This document shows, piece by piece, positions 58,807 to 64,000 of a stretch of 64,000 nt of DNA (position 1 is its first letter; the number at the start of each line of letters is the position of its first letter). Both the position numbers and the translations under genes were made by a program. Source of the stretch: Sipunculus nudus (taxonomy: Eukaryota; Annelida; Sipuncula; Golfingiida; Sipunculidae); contig CM049311.1 of assembly GCA_026874595.1 (NCBI GenBank), positions 72,724,453 through 72,788,452 of the forward strand, given 5' to 3'. Under the pieces are notes generated by a model. It was not told where the DNA came from. It did not search any database and was given only the letters and a program-made list of their open reading frames with translations.

Positions 58807-59165
58807 TGCCCCTTTCACTCATTCACGTTTGATCGTACGTTTGGCCACGTTTCGCAACGTTCTCGGAGAACGTGGGTGGTCGTGGAGGTTGGAAATGGTC
58901 GCCGCCGACGTTCGCTCATTGTTCGTCCATTGTACGTTGTCATTACGTCCAGTACGTTCGACTTACGACTGGATCGCGAAATAAAACGTGCGATCCTCGT
59001 ACGCTTTTAGTACGTCCACAACGCCCCCTGTACGATATTCTTACGTTGTTAATACGCTTACTGCGACCATTTTACGCTGTATCACGTCAACCTTACGATC
59101 GATTTACGTGTGTACTACGTGTTTCGCGATCTTAGGACGCTCAGTGAGCGTTGTTTGCGTCTTTT
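58807..59165 (+). repeat. Left subterminal ACGT-rich region of the Harbinger element
   Basis: Dense TACG/ACGT words at spacings often near 10-14 bases (GTACGTTGTCATTACGTCCA, GTACGTTCGACTTACG, CGTACGCTTTTAGTACGTCC). It is mirrored in inverted sense at the right end (61284-61772). Likely multiple transposase-binding sites; this is inference. Confidence 0.7.
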
Positions 59166-59184
59166 GTACGACTCGAGTACCAAG

Positions 59185-59193
59185 TATATATAA
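59185..59193 (+). promoter_or_regulatory. TATA box of the Harbinger transposase
   Basis: AAGTATATATAAACCCCGG gives a strong TATA (TATATATAA) about 80 bp before the first usable ATG at 59272, in the sense of the transposase. Confidence 0.6.
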
Positions 59194-59271
59194 ACCCCGG
59201 TTGTTTTGAGTAGCTTTCATTTCCAGTCTGACTTCCGATGAGTGAACATCATACCAGCTATTGCAAGACAC

Positions 59272-60381
59272 ATGTTGGTGGCAATATATGTTGCCATTCT
59301 GAATGATTTGATTGCTGCAAAAGAAAGCGCCTTGGCTGTTTTGGCGGAGGAGATGCGGGACGATGGGGAAACGGCGCGAGAGATGGGTGAGGCCTTGGCT
59401 GCAAACCAGAATTCTCTTCGGCCAGGACGAGCAGCTGATGATGGAGTTGGAGATGGCTGAAAATGCCAGCCTCAAGAACTTTCTTCGCCTCGAACCGCAA
59501 ATGTTCTATGAACTGCTGGAAAGAGTTGGTCTTCGCATTCAACGTCAAGACATCTTCTGGAGGAAAGCACTGCCTCGAGGCTTTGCATGAAGCTAGCCTG
59601 CACCCTCAGGTTCTTGGCCACTGGCTGCACATACAAGTCTCTGATGTACAACTTCCGAGTGGCGCACAACACCCTTGCTCGGTTCATATCGGAGGCAATT
59701 ATTTCGGAATATGCTGATGAAGTCCTCGCCATACCTACCACCATCCAGGGTTGGCTGGACATTGCTGAACTTTTCTCCAGAAGATGTAATTTCCACTACT
59801 GCCTTGGAGCTATAGACGGCAAACATATCGCAATCTGGTGTCCTTCGAGATGCAGATCAACATATTACAACTATAAGGGCGTCAATACCATTATTTTGAT
59901 GGCCCTTGATGATGCGGACTAATATTCATTTGGGTTGATGTTGGTGCCAATGAATCATGTTCGGACAGTCAGATATTCGGAACCTGCGAACTCAAGACTA
60001 CAACAGAGGATGGTACTATTGTTTTCCCTCCACCTACACCACTACCAGGAGATAACTAGGATCTACCCGATTTTATTATCGGAGATGATGCTTTCCTCTT
60101 GAGGAACTGGGATTATGAAATTCTACTGTCGAAATCTCACAGATGAAGAGCGGATATTTAATTACAGGCTTTTAAGAGCCAGAAGAGTGGTTGAGAACGC
60201 CGTTGGAATATTAGTGCAACAATTTGCCTGTTTGTTGACTACTCTGAAACTGTCTCCAAGGAATGTGGAAAGCGTGACTCTGGCTTGTGTTTGCCTGCAC
60301 AATATAATGCGGAGACGCTATCCTGCTATGCAAAATGCTCTCCTACGCAGCGAGGACCTGCAGGGTATACCTGGTGCCTGA
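59272..60381 (+). pseudogene. PIF/Harbinger transposase (DDE endonuclease), multiply frameshifted
   Basis: Family-typical pieces occur in order but in different frames. The N-terminal segment has LKNFLRLEPQMFYELLERVG, then LACTLRFLATG and NFRVAHNT. The first catalytic Asp is in GAIDGKHIAI (codon 59815-59817), followed by YYNYKGVN and LMALDDAD. WVDVGANESCSDSQIF and FPPPTPLPGDN come next. The second Asp is in IIGDDAF (about 60081-60092), then NLTDEERIFNYRL. The third catalytic residue is Glu in RRVVENAVGI (codon 60193-60195), then LACVCLHNIMRRRYP. In-frame stops (TAA after DDAD, TAG after PGDN) and at least four frameshifts (near 59415, 59580, 59925 and 60115) make it inactive. Full-length relatives have about 350-400 residues, so little has been deleted. 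The element would now depend on a transposase from elsewhere. Confidence 0.9.
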
Positions 60382-61283
60382 CGTCAAGGACAAAACTTAA
60401 ATGTGAACTTTCAACCAGGCCGTGGCAACAGTGCAACAAATGTAGCAAAAAATGTGAGGGATTATTTATCAAGGTATTACTCGCATCCTGTAAGAGCTGT
60501 GCCATGGCAGGCTGCAAGTGTTTTCCCAGAACGATAACATTTTTTAAAGCTAAATTTCAGTGCATAACAAGGGACTCTAAGCAATAATAATTGTTAGTAT
60601 GTTGAAACGTGGTTTTGTAAAATTGCAATGTATGCAAAAAATTGGAAGTTGTTTAAAATGTTTATAATTTTGTGATATATTATTATTAAAAGTTGATTGT
60701 GCATTTGCCTTTTCAATAGAAATTATTACTTTATTATATGCCTTGTCCCATAGTCTAAAAATGTAGTATGAAAAAAAGTAAATATAAAATATAAAAATTA
60801 CACATTTATTTCTACATACACCCAATAGTTCAACAGTTAGTACAGGATTAGAATACCTTATTGATAAAATATAAAATAATACATTTGCTACCGCCCTTAT
60901 AATACGAAATGTAATTTCTCACAGTTATTTGATATACACATGCCAATTAATCTTAGTTATTCATGTTCCCCATGTTATGCTTACATCCTTAATGTTATTT
61001 TAAATGAGAGGGTCTTGCCTATATCTAGCAACTGTCACACCAGTGAAGAGTGTTATACAGTGTGTAACCATCTGATGAAAAAAGAAAGAAAGAAAATAGT
61101 ATATTAATATTTATTATTTTAAACTATTTATTATTTTATTTTATTTATTTTAAACTACAATAAACTATAAAATTTCTGGGTATTGTAGAATAAGGAATTG
61201 GGACCAAGTTTATGATTCATTTTGTTACGCTTCGATATTTGGACTTAACTTTTTATTGAAATACCAAATTAGATTTATTAAAA

Positions 61284-61772
61284 AAATGACGCACTGAGAA
61301 CGTCGAGATGACGTGGTAAGAACGTGCTGAAAACGTACAACAGACGCCATGGACGTTCACAGAACGTGAAGAGAACCTAATTTGGACTTCTTGGGCGTAA
61401 AGAGAACGCATGCAAAACGCCAAGGACGCGCTGATGACGTAATAAGAGCGCACAATAAGCGTAGTATGGACGTACAATTGACTCAGTCAAGAAATGATGG
61501 CGACCACCCGCGTTCTTTGTACGTCCTTCGTACGTCCTTTGTACGTCCACTACGTTTTTTGTACGTTGAATACGTTCTGAAGTACGTTTCGGCACGTTTG
61601 CCGCGATCGACCGCGCTCAAGTTTTACAGGAAAACTTTGTCGTAGAGGGTTGGCGATCATGGCGACTCTGCGACGATTTCTGGAGACCATTGTACGTTCA
61701 ACACCGCGACCACCACGTTTCCCGAGAACGTGGTGATCGTAGTGGCTAGAACGTGTATGTGTGAAAGGGGTT
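61284..61772 (+). repeat. Right subterminal ACGT-rich region of the Harbinger element
   Basis: Inverted counterpart of 58807-59165. It contains GTACGTCCTTCGTACGTCCT then TTGTACGTCC at an exact 11-base step, and many GAACGT/GACGT words. Open frames here on both strands are composition artefacts. Confidence 0.7.
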
Positions 61773-61775
61773 TTA

Positions 61776-62720
61776 ACTAGGAAAGTTTTTGACGTCATTC
61801 AATGCTGACTTGTAAAACTTTCTTGATCACTTTGGATTATTTTGGAATCAGCATATATCGATCATATTACCTGCATCACTATATTGCTCTATATCTGTTT
61901 GATATCAATTCCATCTCAACAAATGTCAGAAGCACACCAACTTCCTATAACGAGGCTATGTCCGTACAGAAACCACGTTGGGTGTCCCCTCCCATCCCCC
62001 CTCCCCCCACCCCCGATACTGCGCGGTATGATTCAATTACGCAATAATGTGTTGACCTTCGGAGAACTGCTGATGGTTGGGAATTCCTGATAAAATTTTG
62101 TTTTGGTTTGGTACACTGACACCTTAAATGAAGTGAAACACACCTGGAACGTTCGAGCAAAAGTCTTAGACATCTAATAATCTTCCGTTCTCCCTCTCAC
62201 TGCTGATAATGTGCCGCCTCCCAGTCCACGTACGGCAGTGTAACAAGAATGTTTGTATGTATCTATACTTTTTCTTAGAGATTCAAATCAAAATCTACAG
62301 GGACCACGTTTTGTATCTTATGGTTTGATTTTTTTCTGATGAAATATTTCTTTAGTATTTTGGTATTTGTTCTGAAGAGTCCCCAAAAAGCAATGCTTTA
62401 TTGTAGGCCTAGACGAAGAGATAGGAGCTTTACAAAATGCCCTTAAATTCTTTTGGTTTATGGATTTTCAAATATTTGGTTCTTTTTTTTAATATATCAG
62501 TCAAATTTATCCTTGTGCAAGCGTGCAAGGAGAGTGCCACTGCTAATGCCTATGTAAGTGTATTTGCATTTGATTCTATTTCGCCAAATCAGCATAGATA
62601 CCTAAACCATATACATCTGCATTTAAATGCGCCGAGTCACATTTGAACCCGACCTTGGTATATTAAATCAGTCTTTGCATATATATGACTGTCATGTGTG
62701 CATGTCACGAGATAGTCAGT
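61776..62720. other. No gene seen
   Basis: Poly-C-rich patch at 61988-62015; otherwise AT-rich. Open frames at 61802-62160 and 62437-62646 lack recognisable motifs. Confidence 0.35.
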
Positions 62721-62724
62721 GTAA

Positions 62725-63275
62725 ACGTTTACAATGGATATGTTAGTACCGTTATTTACATAAACAATAACATTAATCGATATCCAGGAAACTGATAACC
62801 CGTTCACCAGTCAGGTTCTTATACATTCCATCTATTATGTGTTATCAGGACTGATAATCTCTGGACAGATAAAACATTGAGGTTTTTACTTCGACCTGCA
62901 TTTTGTAAACACATACACCAGAGAAACGACAGTGTCCTTTCTCCAAAACAAACTTCCGGGAAACCCCAGAGATCGTGCAACTAGAACAACAAAATGAATT
63001 AATCTCTGCTAACTCTGTGTGCATGTAATTTGTCTGGATTCGAGAAAAAAAATATTGTGTGGACACACATTTTTATTTTATATACTCGGAAACCCTTGAA
63101 ACCTAATTCACCAATTATATTGTGATTATGATACCTTTTTCATTCACTGCCTAGTCCTGTCACACAGGAAAACCCTTTTTTTTTGTTGTAAAAAAAAGTA
63201 GAATAGAACAAGAAGTCTTATGAATGCAAGCTCTGCCATTCACTTATTTGACCCATATTACTAGATTCATTCGAG
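62725..63275 (+). repeat. Diverged duplicate of the left window edge (255-1175)
   Basis: Same order of anchors as 255-1175, but with one minisatellite unit (63055-63098) instead of about nine. See that entry. Confidence 0.8.
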
Positions 63276-64000
63276 GATAAGTGACTCTACATTTGTGAAT
63301 ATTCCTTGATGATGTTCCTGGTTCATGTGCCGGATCCACACCACAATCTAATCGATTCTTCATTTGCTCATTCCCAAAATGCGTTATCAGGCGCTTATTT
63401 TACGCGGCATACTTTCCTCATAACCACTAGGGTTTTCCGATATAGGCAGTCAGGGAGAAGACACAGGGCCAAGATCGTTTAAACCAATGAGCGTAGGATA
63501 TTTCAAACTTGGATGCACAATGCGATTCTCTGCTTTTTATTGCGAAATTATAACTGACTCTTTTACAATTGTCTGTGATTACGTCAACAATCGCGAGATA
63601 GCATGCTGACGCAGGTTAAATATAGTCCACAACAGCGAGTTTATAAAGTGCTTCCTGTCAGTGATTTTGGAGATTTTGGCTAACCTGCTTCACTCAACGT
63701 AAAAGAAGTCATGAGAAAAGAGATTGCTAAGATTAAAGTCACTTCCCTTATATTTCCATGAATCCAGAGATATTTCAATTTAATTCTGTAAGGGGCTATC
63801 GCATCGCCATCCGTCGGCATTTACAATTATTTGTCCAGGCAGAAAGCATCAACAAACACAATTCTGATTCTAGTTATAAAATATGTAATAAGTAGGGTTT
63901 TAAATACATTTTTCTTTTGCCTTATCTATTACTTTATGCATGTAATTTCTACGACATACGAAAAAAAAATGTTCACCTGTCAGGGGCGTGTTTACGTATT
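63276..64000. other. No gene seen
   Basis: Includes AAACCAATGAGCGTAGGATA (63480), a CCAAT-type word, followed by ATGCACAATGCGATTC. This patch weakly resembles 57415-57460. Nothing else is supported. Confidence 0.35.

Larger units (their letters stand above)
58807..61772 (+). mobile_element. PIF/Harbinger DNA transposon, degraded autonomous copy
   Basis: About 2.97 kb. The left end TGCCCCTTTCACTCATTCAC and the right end in reverse complement, AACCCCTTTCACACATACAC, are terminal inverted repeats. TTA (58804-58806 and 61773-61775) is the 3-bp target-site duplication typical of PIF/Harbinger. Similarity between the two ends continues for at least 120 bp (CACGTTCTCGG(G/A) and GTGGTCG). Both subterminal regions are packed with ACGT/TACG words. 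It contains one decayed transposase reading to the right and no second (Myb-like) gene that I can see. Bases 60600-61280 are AT-rich filler. Confidence 0.9.

Noticed and set aside
58774-59209. Several overlapping plus-strand frames at the left end of the Harbinger element
   Set aside because: They arise from the GC-rich ACGT-word composition of the subterminal region and overlap in all frames.
490-62965. Several TTC(C/T)GGGAA (STAT-like) sites, for example 493, 38021, 53715 and 62953
   Set aside because: A nine-base pattern with three free positions is expected many times in 64 kb, and some copies are paralogous.
1-64000. CRISPR arrays, bacterial operons, rRNA genes
   Set aside because: The regular repeats are minisatellites or kilobase tandem units without spacer structure, and nothing resembles ribosomal RNA or prokaryotic gene organisation.

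Overview
The window is eukaryotic nuclear DNA. It is AT-rich and dominated by repeats, with no operons or long open reading frames and with many (TA)n, (CT)n and poly-G/C tracts. Its interspersed repeats start like TTTTAGCTCAGCTGACTGAA, run into CCGTC/CTGTC-rich heads and end at GACCCATGGGTC. From memory these are typical of bivalve molluscs, so a bivalve (scallop- or mussel-like) is my best guess. This rests on repeat style only.

The only intact protein genes I can support are three very small genes, all on the minus strand: 19598-19939, 49816-50142 and 55999-56283. They encode single-domain proteins of 94-113 residues that look like the GIY-YIG / T5orf172 / MUG113 nuclease-fold family. Each has a (V/I)Y(V/I)M motif, a K(I/V)G motif, an Arg before Leu, a Glu in the following helix and a terminal (D/G)WY. 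Reading the non-coding DNA against them reveals two decayed relatives, also on the minus strand. The one at 10072-10391 is full length, with start ATG changed to ACG, two stops and a frameshift. The one at about 8033-8267 is more degraded. The window is therefore a five-member, same-strand locus of this family. Gene 1 and the 10-kb fossil share a splice acceptor exactly 2 nt before the start codon. Genes 2 and 3 instead have TATA-like boxes about 80-90 bp upstream of the ATG.

Layout: 0-5.7 kb, repeat families and a 39-bp minisatellite; 7.9-10.4 kb, two GIY-YIG fossils with a TIR element between them; 11.7-16.6 kb, repeats; 19.6-21.05 kb, GIY-YIG gene 1 and its upstream block A1; 21.05-31.11 kb, four nearly identical 2,515-bp tandem units that begin inside the upstream block; 31.9-47 kb, a tandem segmental duplication (blocks B1, A2, B2, A3) in which the upstream block of gene 1 recurs without the coding sequence; 49.8-50.3 kb, gene 2; 56.0-56.4 kb, gene 3; 57.6-57.9 kb, a 69-bp minisatellite; 58.8-61.8 kb, a PIF/Harbinger DNA transposon with a broken transposase, TTA target-site duplication and long ACGT-rich ends. 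The two window edges carry a diverged copy of the same ~0.6-0.9 kb sequence.

The genes do not form a pathway that can be read from the sequence. The picture is of a rapidly duplicating small-gene locus in which coding copies, promoter-like upstream blocks and transposons are shuffled. The biological role of the GIY-YIG minigenes is not deducible here.
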